A stretch of 64,000 nt of DNA from Chimonanthus salicifolius (GCA_013350335.1 CM023538.1:50419195-50483194); one strand, 5' to 3'. Shown: positions 10,993 to 23,743, counted from the stretch's first letter. Numbers and translations: made by a program. Notes: generated by a model from the sequence alone, not told the origin.

Positions 10993-13307
10993 TGTTGTGT
11001 CTTAAAATTACTCGCAAACGCACGAACCATTGATTAATATAGTGAATGAGTGCGAGGTCGAACCCAAGGGAATTACAGAATCCAAAGAATATTAACAAAA
11101 TAGAAACTAATCACAATATTCGGAATAAAATTTGTTTAGCACATTTAATGATGGACTTAATTAATAGAATACTTAAAATTTAATTCCAACCTAGTTCCAT
11201 CATTTGAATTGGATTTATAAACAAAGATAAATAATAGAGAATGAATAAATTAGGTTATTTACATATATACGTTGGAATTGGATCAGATATTCAAGGTGGC
11301 ATAATTTTCCATATTTTAATAATAAAATAACGGTCTAGAACATGGAGCTCACGTAAATTACTTAACATGCATTCAGATCTCTCGTTCATGAAAACTCTAA
11401 ATATAAAATTTATGCAATCTATTAAACTAAGAAAATCCAATTCCGGCATTAGGCTTAGGCAGAATTTCCACTTGAAGTTTCAAATCTAAAATAAGCTCAC
11501 TCTTTAAAAAGATCCGTAGTTGAAAAATCCAAGTTCTTACCAATCCTATATCAGTATCACTTTCCTTGAATTCCTTAATAAACTTTTTAACATAATCCCA
11601 TAAGAAGAATCAAAATAAATTCAAAATATTCTCTACACATGAATAAAGTAATTGGAAAACCAAACTTCTAATTCTCACCTTCTCTCATTAATTAAAATAT
11701 GGAATAAGAATTTCAATACATTGGAGCAATAATTAGAGACAAGAAATACTACAGTAAAATTTGAATTTATTAAAAAAAAAATACATAACATTAAAGAAAA
11801 GGATTACAAAGAAATCAAAATTAAACTAACTTATGAAATTCAAATTTACGAAAATATTTCTTGATCTCTTCTTCTTTTCTCCTCTACGCCAAACCCTTGA
11901 AAATCCAGAGTCCAAGTTCGAATTTTAATGGAGAGCCTAGTGTTCTATTTATATGGTTTAAGTTAGAATGGATGGTTGAGATTTAATCTTGGTTTGAGTG
12001 ATAGGTGGAGGGCTAGGATTGTATCCCATTGAACAAGGATGGATGGGATTTAAAGATGAAAAGATTAGGGTTTACGTAGGGTTACACGATTTTTGTATCT
12101 TGGAGAGGAAGTTGGCTTGGTAACTAAGCAGAGAATGAGAAAAGATAGGGATGGACTATGCATGGGCGAATTTTACATGTGTGTTTAGGGTTTTAATGCA
12201 TATGCATGATATGAATGGATGAGATTAAAAGTTGAGATGAATGAATGGATGAGATGATACATGATGACATGGCTTAGGGTTTTGACTTATGAAATTCGAA
12301 TAGAGTGGATGGGATGATGATAAAATCGTGTATGAGGTAGAAGATTGGATGATGAGGTGTGTATGATATGTCAAATGCGCATGGGTTGTATTGGGGTTGC
12401 TTGGGATCCAAGTTTATCTAGATCAAGATTTTTATGGAGGACTAAATGAATGGCTATGATTAAATGTGATCTAAAACTAATAGTTTTACTAATGGATGGA
12501 TGAGATGAATTATTTGAATGGTAAGATTATGCATGGAGGATTGAGATTCAAAGGTTAATGTATATGAATGATGGAATGAATGACCTAGATCTAATGCTAA
12601 GTGTGTATGCAACGGATTAAGAAAGGAGGCTCTAGGGTTTTACTAGGTTTAAGCATGAAATGAATGGCTTGGATTAATGGATGACTAAATGGGTGGTGGA
12701 TGTGATATGGAGATGACAAGGATAGGGCCATGTGGACTTAGGGTCTACCTAATAAAATTTGACTATGGGCTTTTGGATTTCAGGAGTTAGAGCACTTGGG
12801 CCTCCAATGAATATCTTGGACTTGAGCTCTTGAACTTAAGCTTATTGGACTTTGGATTGCACATTGGTCTGGCCCACTTCATGAAATGCGCATCGATATT
12901 CGAGCCTAGCTTAATGTCTGGCATTTGGAGCATACCTTCTGGTCCATTGATTTGAAATTCAGACTCTGACCTTTGAAATTACTGTTTCTCTCTCTAGAAT
13001 TAAAATAATTAACTCACCACTTAAAATCTAAAATAATTAATTAATCTAGACTCTCATAATTGGATCCAGAATATTCAATTTACAATAATATCCCTAAAAG
13101 TGGTCAGAAATTAATTATAAAAATTATGGGTCTTCCATTTTAAACACAAATCCTTACAATTTCTTCTGGATTTAAAATTATTTCTTGTACTTTCCATTTT
13201 TATCTACGAAACTAACAAACAATATTAATTGTGTCTAATATATACAAAATTGAAGGCTAACTAGTCTAATAATTAGGGGTAAAAATGTCATTTTCCATAT
13301 CTCAACA
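10993..13307 (-). mobile_element. Family-T LTR copy 2 (complete)
   Basis: A 2315-bp sequence runs from TGTTGTG to CTCAACA and is flanked by the 5-bp duplication AAATT (10988-10992 and 13308-13312). It is inverse to copy 1. Matching landmarks are the 'gaggtcgaaccc' segment (11053-11066), the TATA box (11945-11953) and the 'atgaatggatgag' degenerate stretch (12200-12700). With terminal TG/CA, a 5-bp TSD and no coding region, a solo LTR is the best explanation. The source element is not in the window. Confidence 0.78.
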
Positions 13308-13428
13308 AAATTCATCTCAAATTGAATGTAATATAATGAATTTTCTTGAATAAGATAAGATCATCACATAATTCTTTAAACATTGCACTCTCCTGCAAAA
13401 TCTCAAATGATTTTAGTTTAGATGTTCT

Positions 13429-14691
13429 AGTTGAACATTGTAAAATGACCATTTTACCCCTAATTATTGGACCAGTTAGCCCTTGTTTTTGTATATATAT
13501 TAAATGCATTTACTGTTATTTTTAGTTTTGTAGAAAAAAAATGGAGAAATCAGGAAATCAGCCTAAAACCCGAAAGATTGGAGCTTAAATTGTAAAACCT
13601 AGAATTCCAATGATTATTTCACCGCTTAAGGAATTCAAATTGTAAATTGGTTGGTCTAGATCCAATTGTGAGAGTTAGATTTAATCAATATTTTAGATTT
13701 TAAAGTGGTGAAATTAATTATTTAATTCCAGAAGAAAGAACCTGGAATTCAAGAGGGAAATGCTGAAATTCAAGATTAATGGGCGAGATATCCACTTCAA
13801 TTGGGCCAGGCCAATGTGCACTCCAAAGTCCAACATAGACCTAAGTCCTTAAGCTCAAGTCCAAGATCCAATGGAAGCTCATGTGCTCATTTATAGGTCC
13901 AAAACCCAAGTTCATAACCCAGTCACATGCCCAAGCCTTGTCCCTTTCCTTGTCAACCAACACCATTCAATCTCCTCTCCATGCAATCTCAACCACTCAT
14001 CTTCATCCATCAATCCTAACCATTCATCTCATTCATCAAAATTAGGTCAAAACCCTAGAGCCACCTTTCCATATCCATTGCATACATTCATCATCTTAGA
14101 TCTAAGCCATTCAATTCATACATCATCATGTTTTAATTTAATCATAGAATTTTCATCTTAAACAACAATTTTTTGAGAAAGTTTAGAACCCTAATTTTCC
14201 GTTCTAAGACTCTTTTTAAGAGTAGGTTAAGAATTTAGAATTGGAATTTTATGATGTATTCTTTCTAAGCCCAAGGATTAATTTAATCTTTTCTTGATTA
14301 ATGAGATTCATATTTTTCTTAATTAAATTAATCATGAATGAGGGATTTGAATCAATGTTCATTAACAATGCGAGCTCTATGGTCTAGGTTTCAATTTTAT
14401 TTTTAAAATATTGATGATGATGCCTCCATAAACTCCAGTCCATTTTCCAATGTAAAATATCTAAATATTTTGATTTAATTTATTCTTTATTCTTGTTTAT
14501 AAATCCTATTCAAAAGGTGGAACTGGGTTGGAATATTGTATTTGTATCTTAGTTTTATAATTTTGAATTAAGTTAAGGTTGTTTTAATCCACAATCGTAA
14601 TAAAGAATGGATAAAGTGTGATTCCATGATTTTGTGTGATAAATTTGATCTCATGCTTTGTTAATTTTCAAAGTTAGATATTCTAATACCC
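13429..14691 (+). mobile_element. Family-T LTR copy 3, left part
   Basis: This is colinear with copy 1, and with copy 2 in reverse: 13440-13500 ('cattttacccctaattattgg') mirrors 13255-13290. The left end is approximate and its first base appears mutated (AGTTGAA for TGTTGAG). It is split by a solo LTR at 14691/17741 and is shorter than copies 2 and 4. No target duplication was found. Confidence 0.65.
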
Positions 14692-15470
14692 TGACCCAGA
14701 TTAGGCGTAGTTTAGCTTAATAATCTTGCTTAGACCAGTTAACCTCGAAGTTTTCGGTTAGGGCTTTGAGAAAAAGCCCAGGTGTGGCCCAATCCGAGCT
14801 CGAAAGCTCAGTGATCCAGCTCGTCCAGCTGGAGGAGCAAAATGGTAATTTACCACTAGTTATTATTTTATTAATTGTGTTATTTTGTGATTATTATTGG
14901 ATGATATTTTTCTCCTTAGTCAAGGATTCCTATTTCTTATTTTAAAATAATTTTATTTTCATAAAATAGTATTTAAAATCGCCCGTCAAAATACCGAAGG
15001 GGAGAAATAAATATTTTTAAATGGTTTTAGAAATGAGATAATTTTTGAAACAAATATTTTATGTTACGCCATTCTAGTATGGTCTAGTTTATTGTTTCAA
15101 ACCCCAAAAATGAGGTCTTTAAATTATTTTATTTAACACAAGTTAAATTAAGTAAATAGTGCTAAATTATGATTTTTATTTAAATCAATGATTTTAGTGA
15201 GTTTTAAATCTCCAAATTTTTGTGGTGACTAGAGTTTTTAAAACCCAACTTATCTGTAAGGTTGGATTAAAATTTTTGCATCTTTAAAATCATGTTTTAG
15301 TTAAAAATCAGTTTTTTATCAAAATAGGGGCCTTTTTGTAAAACTGAAAATATGGGAGGACTGATCTGCAACCAATGCCCAAACAGTACGGTTACTGTTC
15401 GGGACGTCGACAACAGCTGCATGTAGCCGCATGCAGTGGCTGGATGACCACCATCCACAGATCAAAGTTC

Positions 15471-15477
15471 TATAAAT
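15471..15477 (+). promoter_or_regulatory. TATA box of the solo LTR
   Basis: TATAAAT is followed about 30-60 bp later by a pyrimidine-rich leader (tcttcatctctttcttagcc). This is a plausible core promoter for the LTR. Confidence 0.55.
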
Positions 15478-15817
15478 GAGGCCTCAGCTCAGCTAATCAA
15501 ACTCCCAAATCTTCATCTCTTTCTTAGCCTCTGCCCTCTGAGTAACCAAGCCGATCTTCTCAGCCTCTCCGTTTTTCCAGTTTTTATCACCCGTAAGCTT
15601 TGAAGGGAGGCTTTTCAAAGACTGGATTTTTCAGCCTAAGAACTCGAGTGAAGGAACCACTGTGTTCCTTTTCAAATTTTAAGTGGTTTAGAATCAAGAA
15701 AAACCGATTTTGGCCAAGTTTTGAGTGTGTAAAACCAGTTTGAAGTTTAAAGAAAAACCCGATTTTTATTATACCAGTTTGTTTTCAGTTTTAAGATCTA
15801 ATGGAGGAAGATGACTC

Positions 15818-16158
15818 TTGGACGGTTCGAGAGTCGAGCTTCGGACGGTCCGAGGGTCACACCTTCGGACGGTCCGAGTGGAGCCCTTCGGACGTTCTGA
15901 GCTTTACCTGAAGCCCAAGGCTTCCGAGGCAAGTTTAACTCTCTCGGATGTTCCGAGCCGAGTTCGGAAGGACCGAACCCCACTAGGACGATCAGAGCCT
16001 CACTTGGCATGTTCTGAGAGAACAAGACCTGTTTTTTGGATTTTATAGGTTCAGAAGGAAAATCGAACGATCCGAGACCCGGTCTTCGGACGATTTGAAG
16101 TCAGACCTAAGGTCCGAAGTCTGTGACTTGCTTAGGTAGTGGTTCGGATAATCCGAAG
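15818..16158 (+). repeat. Degenerate palindrome array (TTCGGACGGTCCGA)
   Basis: About ten to twelve copies of a hairpin motif occur in 340 bp. Best copies are at 15840, 15864 and 15887 (23-24 bp apart). Weaker ones include 15818, 15943, 15963, 15984, 16061, 16084 and 16141. The array starts about 340 bp downstream of the TATA box, so it would be transcribed. The Arg-rich open frame across it is a by-product of the repeat. Confidence 0.8.
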
Positions 16159-17740
16159 CCACAGTACCTAGTTCCGAGGTTTGTTCCAAGGGACCCAGTT
16201 TTTTAATGTAAACTCTTGATGGTTTGATATTGCATGTGATGTTATACCCTTTGATAAATTAAAAATATACTAACCCTCTTCTCTTATTACAATAGTGTAT
16301 CTACTATTGTATTCACTTCCAGGCCGACTCTATTGGTCGGGCACTGAGTGACTTCACTTCCAGGCCAACGCTATATTTGTCGGGCACTGAGTGACCTCGA
16401 GGCCTTACTCAACATGTCAAATCTGGTCCTATCCAGAAGACAACCGAGAAGTGATCTGAGTATCTAGACCTAACTCAATAAGTCAATCTGGTCATGCCCA
16501 GAAGACAATATGAGTTTTTGGACTGATCGCCTTATTATTTCTATATTGTGGATTATTATAGCTTAAAATTGTTAGAAACCAAGTAGGAGACTCAATTCCA
16601 TTTACCTTTGATATTTCTGTAAAATAAGTATGGTTTTGAAATACTACTTGTATGTATACATTTGATGCTGTGTATGATGACTTATGATTGATTGTGCACT
16701 TGCTTGCTTGTTGAATAGAGACCGCGGTACAACACATTCACGGTGAGGGAACTTAACTTTACAGTAGGTGTAAACAGGTTATATGAGATAAGTCTTGAGC
16801 AATGAGTGGTTTCAGATTTGATGAACCCACCCATGTGTCTAGATAATGATGCACTGTTGTAAGAAGTGTTATGTTAATTGTAAAATGCTTATGATGTTGA
16901 TCATATGAGAAATGTAATACTGTTTCCACGTGCCCTTGACTATTGAACCAATATCGGCCATGTGTGTGAGATGGTTTACGTCTATTGGACCATGGGTGTC
17001 GACAGTTGCTGACTTGAGGAGTGTCAGTATCGGCCATGTGAGGGCTGAAGATGTACTTGTAAGGATGTATTTTGACAGTGTCAGAACTTAATAAGATTGT
17101 CTCAGCATAGTATATAGGCGTTACGTTAGATGACAACAGTAATGGAAAAGACAAGAAAATGTGGAATGATGATGAATTAATTGTCAAACATGAGATATTA
17201 TATTGCAACTGTTGATTATTTACTAACCTGATGTTTACTTAAACTGCACTGTTATATTTCCTTCACTGGGCTAGTTAACTCACCACACTCACCTTTCAGG
17301 AGATGAACTCGAGGAGGAGAACCCTCTGTTTGAAGCTGAGACTGGATAAGCTGCGATGTTGTTTTGGGATTCCTACTAAGGGGAATACCCTTGTCTTTGA
17401 CTTTTGGTTCTTGGAACCGTTTGTGTTTGTAAAGTATCGAGTGTGGTACTTAGTTTGTTTAAACGTGATGTATTAAGACTACCATGTACCTGTAGTCACT
17501 CTTATGATGTTTTAATGATAATTCGATGTTTGGAATTATGTGTATTGATGTTTGTGCTTGTATATTTTGGGATAGACTTATGGTATATGTTTGAGTCCAC
17601 ATGTTGGGATCATGTGTGACCTTTGGGCCCAACCGTTGATCCGGCCTAGTTAGAATGTTTGAGTTAGTTTAGTATTTCAAAAAAAAAAAAAATTCAGTAG
17701 CGTTCTGAGCCCACCTTCCGGGTCGGGGCGTGACAGATAT

Positions 17741-17983
17741 TATTTTTTTCATGTGTAGAGAATTAATAAAATAAGAACATCATTGCATGTTTTAAAATTG
17801 TTCTCCATGTTTAGATCTAAGTCCATAATTTGATTGTCATAAACCACTTTATTTTAATGGTACCAATTTATTTTCTTAGATATATATTTTGTTGATTTCC
17901 CTTGGGTTCGACCTCGTACTCATTCACTACACTATTTAATAGTTCGTGTACTTACGAGTTATAAATTTAAAATGTGTACAACA
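17741..17983 (+). mobile_element. Family-T LTR copy 3, right part
   Basis: This resumes copy 3 after the solo LTR. It contains the conserved 'gggttcgacctcgtactcattcactac' region (split here: gggttcgacc, then tactcattcac) seen at 10525 and, inverted, at 11020 and 51300. It ends GTACAACA at 17983. Confidence 0.65.
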
Positions 17984-20137
17984 TTAATATTTTTACTCAC
18001 ATTAGATATCGATTCATTACAAAATGAATGAATGAGGTAAAATTGAAAAAGTAAAAAAAAATAGAGAAAAATCTATATTCGGTGTCAGTGCTAGCAAAAG
18101 CACTTGCCTCCAAATAGAAACTCAATTTGAAACTGTAAAACGTGAATCCATATATGTAGATGGCACCATCCTTGAAGGTGCACTGTCATCCCTCTAAAAT
18201 CTCATAGATTAGTAGGAAACATTTTAATTATTTTGATGGATTTTACAGTTAATTAAAATTAATGTTCAGAACGACAAAAAGGTAATAGATCTCTTTTATT
18301 CATAATAATAATAGTTAACTTAGAAATACCTATTCAGTTATACAAATATAAAAAAAAATCATTTCAATCAAATTATGCTTTAAACTGTCACAAGAGCACG
18401 GAATTAAGAAGATAATTTAAAATGATCGAAGTTTGAAAAGCGTTAAAACATAATTTTATTAATTTAATAAATATAATTTTTGATAAACTCATATTCGAGA
18501 ATAAGCATTTCTAATGTACCATCACTTACTGCTGAACTTTGGCAATTTAAGGATCTAATTGAAATAAAATTAATTTGGATAGAAATGAGAAAAAAAGGGT
18601 TGATGAATGGGTCTGAAATTGAAGTTAATTGTATTTTATTGATCTAAGGCTGTTAAGATCTTCCTTAAACGGAGATGTGATTTGCAATTTAATCTTATTA
18701 AATTACAGGCATTTTCTTTATGTCTGATCCTAATCTTTATTTTTTTTTTTCTGATTCAAGGTGTCCACATGTTTCTTCTCAATAATCCCTATCATGCAAG
18801 GACAATATTTCTGATTGTTGAGTCCTCTGACCTTCAACATGTGTCACGTTTATGGCAATTTAACATTGTAAATTCCCGATCAGAAAGTGGCTTTGAATCT
18901 TTTAAGAGAAAAATACTATCTTTAATATGAAAAATCTCAGTTTAAAAAGTGGATTTGCAGTTGAGAAAATGAGGACTATCAAATTTTCATTTTTGTTAAT
19001 AAAAGATTTTAACTAATTTTTTTTACTATACAGATGATGAGAAGTGAACAAGAGGATAAGTTTAGTGTCTATGTTAATGTAATGATAAAATGTTTTATTT
19101 TCAATTTAAGCCTATATTAATAATCTTTTTATATTAACTTGCGAGAACCATGAAAACTTTGTATTTTTTTAACAAAATATAAATTGTACATTATCTCCAC
19201 ATAATATAATTAAATAAAATTAGATTTTATAAATTGGGCCTCAAATTCAAGCTTTTGGGTCAAACTAAGACTTTGATGTAATAAGTCCGACACAACTTAA
19301 ATTTTTATCTGGAATTAATATTTTAGACTGAAAAATGCGCCTCAACTCTTAACCTTAATCCAAATCGTTTTATGCAATTTCAAATAAAATTGACCCTAAA
19401 TTACACTTCCATTGTATAGCATGCATGAGATACGCTAACTCCATTAAATAAGAGGTTTTTTTTCAATAAAAAGTTTAAAAAATATATCTTCTTTAATCGA
19501 AGATATGAAAAAATGATTTTCTAGGGAAAGTCATACTCACTTGAAATTAAACACTAATCTTGATTAAAATCTATATACCATTTCTGATCGAAGCATCTAC
19601 TATGAAAAAGATTTTTTAACGGTAAGAAGGCTATGAGAGGGAGTGTTCAGTCGTCATTTGTCTGCATTTAGTGGGGACTATGATTCCAATTGGGTCCAAA
19701 TAGACCTGTATCTGGATAATATGCTCCAAAAATCAAAGGTTCATTAAATTGAGACATCCAAAATTTCAAGAAACAAGAGATACAGAATCCCATGGGTATT
19801 TAAGACTTAGAGGCCCACTGCATCATGAATGGTTGAGGAAAATGAGATTTTATTTGATTTTAGAAATAGGTGAGAATAGACTGGAATAATTTGATGATGT
19901 TGGATTTGGATTAGTAAAAGCTTATCTTGTTCATTTTATTTTATTATCAACAAGTTCATCTACTTTATTCCGGACCCATTTTAAATAGAAACACTAGTGC
20001 TCTTCTTATTTTCTTTTTAAGTAACATAAATTAGGATGATGCATGTGCTTTTCATGTGGAATTCACCTAAAAGATTTTATTGATCTAGTCAAGCATGTTT
20101 ATAATGTTAACTCAGTGGTATCTTGCCCCACATTCGA
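17984..20137. other. AT-rich DNA without recognisable genes
   Basis: About 2.1 kb contains only short open frames, none with recognisable motifs. The one recognisable component is the second copy of the dispersed repeat (19671-19914). The right end (about 20110-20137) belongs to the SINE-like sequence split by the next LTR. Confidence 0.6.
19671..19914. repeat. Dispersed direct repeat, second copy
   Basis: This matches 10670-10909 in the same orientation, with substitutions and indels; one insertion lies near 19805-19825. Confidence 0.65.
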
Positions 20138-20287
20138 TGTAACGCCCTTCCCTTTTTCACTCGCTTCTTCCTGTAAATTCAGAGTCTATTTTTTTTTTAT
20201 TTATAACAGAGTAGAGTGATAGAGCGCGGGACGTCACGACGAGAGTTAAGTCCGAACTTCCAAAGTCCGACCCTTAACTGGCCAACC

Positions 20288-20331
20288 CTATGTGTGCATG
20301 GACCAAGTCCATGAAAATGGTTCACACATAG
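20288..20331 (-). other. Conserved stem-loop near the U5 end of the LTR
   Basis: CTATGTGTG (20288-20296) pairs with CACACATAG (20323-20331). The loop is one base longer than at 565. Confidence 0.6.
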
Positions 20332-21246
20332 TAATATAAACCTGCAGAATATTAACATCAAACTGTGGAATCATAATAGAACCAAGTTCTATTCCAATCA
20401 GTTAGCAAAGTACATCAAGTCCTTAATCATCATTCAAATACCATAATTATCAAAATTAACATCCATCCATCTAAGTTATTACATTCCGAAATCTAAATAC
20501 TCAAATACAAGTCCATAAGTAATTTTATTCAATATATAAAATAAATCCTCCAAGCTCCTATGCCTGGCCCGTCTTGCGTTCGTCATTCCCCTGATTTCCT
20601 GCATCATCAACTAGGGTAAAAGTAGGGCGTTAGAACAACGAGCCCAGTAGGTATTCTATTTACGGCTAACACATGGTTAGTACAAAACATATATAATAAT
20701 ATCGTGATGTCAAAAACCATATAAAATCCATGCCATGCAATGATGACAAATGAAATGAGTCCCACCCATCACATGTACATAAAAGTACCCACCACATAGG
20801 TCTTTCGGACATCCCGACGGAGTATGGACCCTCTGGATTCTTCCTGATGGAAAATCACATCAAGGTACCGTACATAGGTTTTTCGGACGCCCGGACGAAG
20901 TGTGACCCCTCCAGTTACAAATCCTCCACCCCATGCCATGCATGAGATGCCAATGAAACACATGTTATTTTATAACATAAACATAGCATTTAAAATCATC
21001 ATTTAAAACATATCCTTTGCAGCATAAATTCATCAAAAATAAGATAAACACAATGTACATAAACCCATGGTTTCAAAGAGGTGGAATCTTACCAAAGACC
21101 GCTAATGTGTGCTTGCGTCTTTCGTCCGGTAACCGCTCACGATCGTAAACGCCTTATGAGATCCCGTTACCTTATAATATAATAATAAATCAAAACCAAG
21201 TCTCACTTGACTTACAACATTTAAAGTCCATTAACCAAACTTGTGG

Positions 21247-22923
21247 GGTTCGGCCATACACCATGGTCGAGCCTCACCCTTTTTTTTGTTCATTTATTCC
21301 ATTAATTACCAAAATGCCATTGGTCTAAACCTTAGTTAATATTCTATTTATTTTAATCCAAAATGCATAACCCTAGGTTCGCCAAAAAATTCCCATGTTT
21401 AGATCCAAATACATAGATCATAAACATCTAAGTTCTTCAAATAATTCCTCATGGGGTTCGGCCATACACCATGGCCAAACCCATAATCCAACACTTTCAC
21501 TTGTATTTACAACAATGCCATCCATGGCTAACATAGCCCGTAGTCCAATAATATAATTGATAAACATAAATTGTTATGCTCCAATTAATAATTAATCAAT
21601 CACTTATGTTAAGTCCATGACCAATCCATGTTAGAGCTCCATTAATGATCCATTAACCTAAGCATAACAAGTCCATAAAATCCATAATCATTCCCATGGG
21701 GTTCGGTCATACACCATGCCGAACCCATGGCCTACCATTTTCATCCTATTTACAATTCTGTCATGGTCTCCATTACCTCATGTCTATGCTCAAAACATAG
21801 GTCTATAATTTGATTCATAAGTCAACTACATAAATAAAAACCCATAATATTGATTCATAAAAACAAACCATTAACCATGACCTAAAACCCCATATGATCC
21901 CTTAATTTAGTCCATGGAATTCGGCCATACACCTTGGCCGAACCCTGTGGTGTATAATTTCCCAATTATGGCAACTTCCATATTTGAATCCATAATTCAA
22001 GTTGCCTAATATAATACTTACCCTTAGATCCTTTCTAATTTGGCAACCTCCTTCCATAAACTAGATAGTTTCCTAAATTAGAAACCATCTTTCCATAATT
22101 GGAATGCTTTCCAAATTTAGCATGCAACTTCCATAATTAAAAATTATCTTCCATAAATAAATTCTAGTGGGGTTCGGCCATACACCATGGCCGATCCTCA
22201 CCCAATTGAGACAATCCATTCATTTTCTAATTTAACAATCTCCTTCCATAAATAGGAACCTTCCCATTTTAAACTCCTTCTATTTTTAGAAGGTTTCCAA
22301 ATTTATCTCCACCTTCTACATTTAGAAGGTTTCCTTATTTAAAATACCATTTTCATAATTAAAACCTAGTGGGGTTCGGCCATACAACATGGCCGAACCT
22401 CACCCATGGAAACAAATCTAATCTTTTCCATTATTTTCTAAATTAATAACATCCTCAAATATAGTTGGTGGGGTTCGGCCATAAACCATGGCCGAACCTC
22501 ACCCTTTCTTTTCCTTGAATATAACTCCATAATTTTCTTCCATTAATTCCATAATCTAATTGCATTAACATTATCCCAAAATTCTCTATGGGGTCCGGCC
22601 ATACATCATGGCCGAACCTTAATGTCCTTGGTTCTCCATCAAAACATTCATTTAAATCATTAACCTAGGTCCATATAATTCAATGCCTAAGAAAACCCCA
22701 AATTCATAATTTTATTTGGTGGGGTTCGGCTATACACCATGGCCAAACCTCATGCCTCCAAACATCATATTACATTATCAGCAAACTCCCATAAAAATTC
22801 ATGAACATATTTGGTGGGGTTCGGCCATACACCATGGCCGAACCTCATCCCTTTTCTTCCATTCCTTTGATCTTATATCATAGCCCTAATCGAATCATGG
22901 TTCGGCCATGCAATGGCCGACCC
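21247..22923 (-). repeat. Eleven dispersed hairpins GGTTCGGCCAT-N5-ATGGCCGAACC
   Basis: Copies start at 21247, 21455, 21700, 21917, 22171, 22373, 22472, 22592, 22733, 22818 and 22899. Each is two 11-bp arms around a short loop (usually ACACC). Spacing is 81-254 bp. The DNA between copies is not itself clearly repeated, though 'attttccataatta'-like text recurs. The same motif occurs in three other LTRs of the window. Confidence 0.92.
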
Positions 22924-23529
22924 ATATCCTTTACCATATCTCCATTTAAAATTATCATGATTATCTCCCAATCTTCTTCCATGGGGTTCTTTTCTTGTAA
23001 ACAAAAATATAAAATCAAACTACTAACCATTTACGCCACTCCTTCGGTTTTTCCCCAGTTGTTCTTTGCTCTTCTAATCCTTTTCCTTCTTCTTGATTTT
23101 TCCCTCTTGCTGGCTGTCCTCTTTTTCTCTTGATGTGAATGCCGTGAATGAAACTTAGGAGAGAGAGGAAATGAAATTCGGCCTATCAATGTATGGGTAT
23201 TACCATGAGCCCCTTGTCTTTTAATTAGCAATTGCCGACCCCATGTTGCCTCTTTTAAAACCTCCTCTTGATCTAAATAGAAGCTGACCATGTGCCCCTT
23301 TTCCTCTTTCCTTTATGAACCCTCCAATTAATCCTTAATAGAAAGTGCCATGCACTCCTCTCTCATTTAGCACATGCACATATCCTAAAAATCTTTCATC
23401 TATATCTTCCATGCGCATAAACATAGATTTAAAATCTAAAATTCAGCCATGCACATTTATTTAATAATTCACAAATTTAAAAGAGAAATTTTCATATATT
23501 TAAATAATCTAAAAATCCGATGTGTTACA

Positions 23530-23672
23530 TTCGAGACCGACTACTCCACTGGGCCTGCATGACCCATACCCCCAGAGGTCGACAAGTGATTTACGCCACA
23601 GGGTATCGAACTTGCATTGTCAGGGTTCTTGAGCCCCACGGTTACCACTGCGATACACCCACGTGGGGTAAA
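23530..23672 (-). mobile_element. SINE-like sequence split by the solo LTR
   Basis: On the minus strand there is a tRNA-like Pol III promoter. A possible A box TATCGCAGTGG lies at 23645-23655 and a possible B box AGTTCGATACCC at 23601-23612, with 32 bp between them. The body would run through 23530-23600 and continue at about 20137-20110 beyond the LTR; TTCGA is the duplicated target. No tail or target duplication of the SINE itself was located, so the assignment is tentative. Confidence 0.4.
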
Positions 23673-23743
23673 GTCTGTCCTTATCACTTCTATTTTTATA
23701 AGACATCTTTAAAAAAATTACACTGCATCTTTAGCAGACACAT

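Larger units (their letters stand above)
14692..17735 (+). mobile_element. Solo LTR with TTCGGACGGTCCGA array
   Basis: A 3044-bp sequence starts TCTAATACCCTGACCC (TG mutated to TC) and ends GGTCGGGGCGTGACA. It is flanked by the perfect 5-bp duplication GATAT (14687-14691 and 17736-17740). A TATA box at 15471 on the plus strand gives the orientation. There is no internal domain, so it is a solo LTR left by LTR-LTR recombination. The terminal 'CCCTGACCC' and 'GGGTCGGGG' are themselves inverted complements. The family is probably Ty3/gypsy, but without internal sequence this is not certain. Confidence 0.85.
20138..23529 (-). mobile_element. Solo LTR, long Tekay-like type with 11 hairpins
   Basis: A 3392-bp sequence begins TGTAACGCCC and ends GATGTGTTACA, with the perfect 5-bp duplication TTCGA (20133-20137 and 23530-23534). 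Its first 1 kb matches the LTR at 420, including the doubled 'cggac' block at 20805-20915 and the 'gggcgttagaacaacg' segment at 20625. From 21180 it differs by carrying a hairpin-rich expansion absent from the 1.8-kb LTRs. No internal domain is present, so it is a solo LTR. Sense is minus by comparison with the coding element at 420-8803. Confidence 0.9.

Noticed and set aside
11053..11066. tRNA gene or B box in the conserved 'gaggtcgaaccc' segment of family T
   Set aside because: No A box at a sensible distance and no cloverleaf could be formed. It is better explained as a conserved LTR segment.
15818..16048. Arg-rich 76-aa open frame
   Set aside because: It is created by the TTCGGACGGTCCGA repeat. 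There is no conserved domain, and the frame is not kept between units.
13429..17983. Target duplication for family-T copy 3
   Set aside because: GTTCT and TTAAT at the apparent ends do not match. The ends are uncertain or the copy is truncated.
18682..18930. 82-aa hydrophobic open frame
   Set aside because: There are no recognisable motifs and no codon-usage or context support. It lies in AT-rich DNA where such frames arise by chance.
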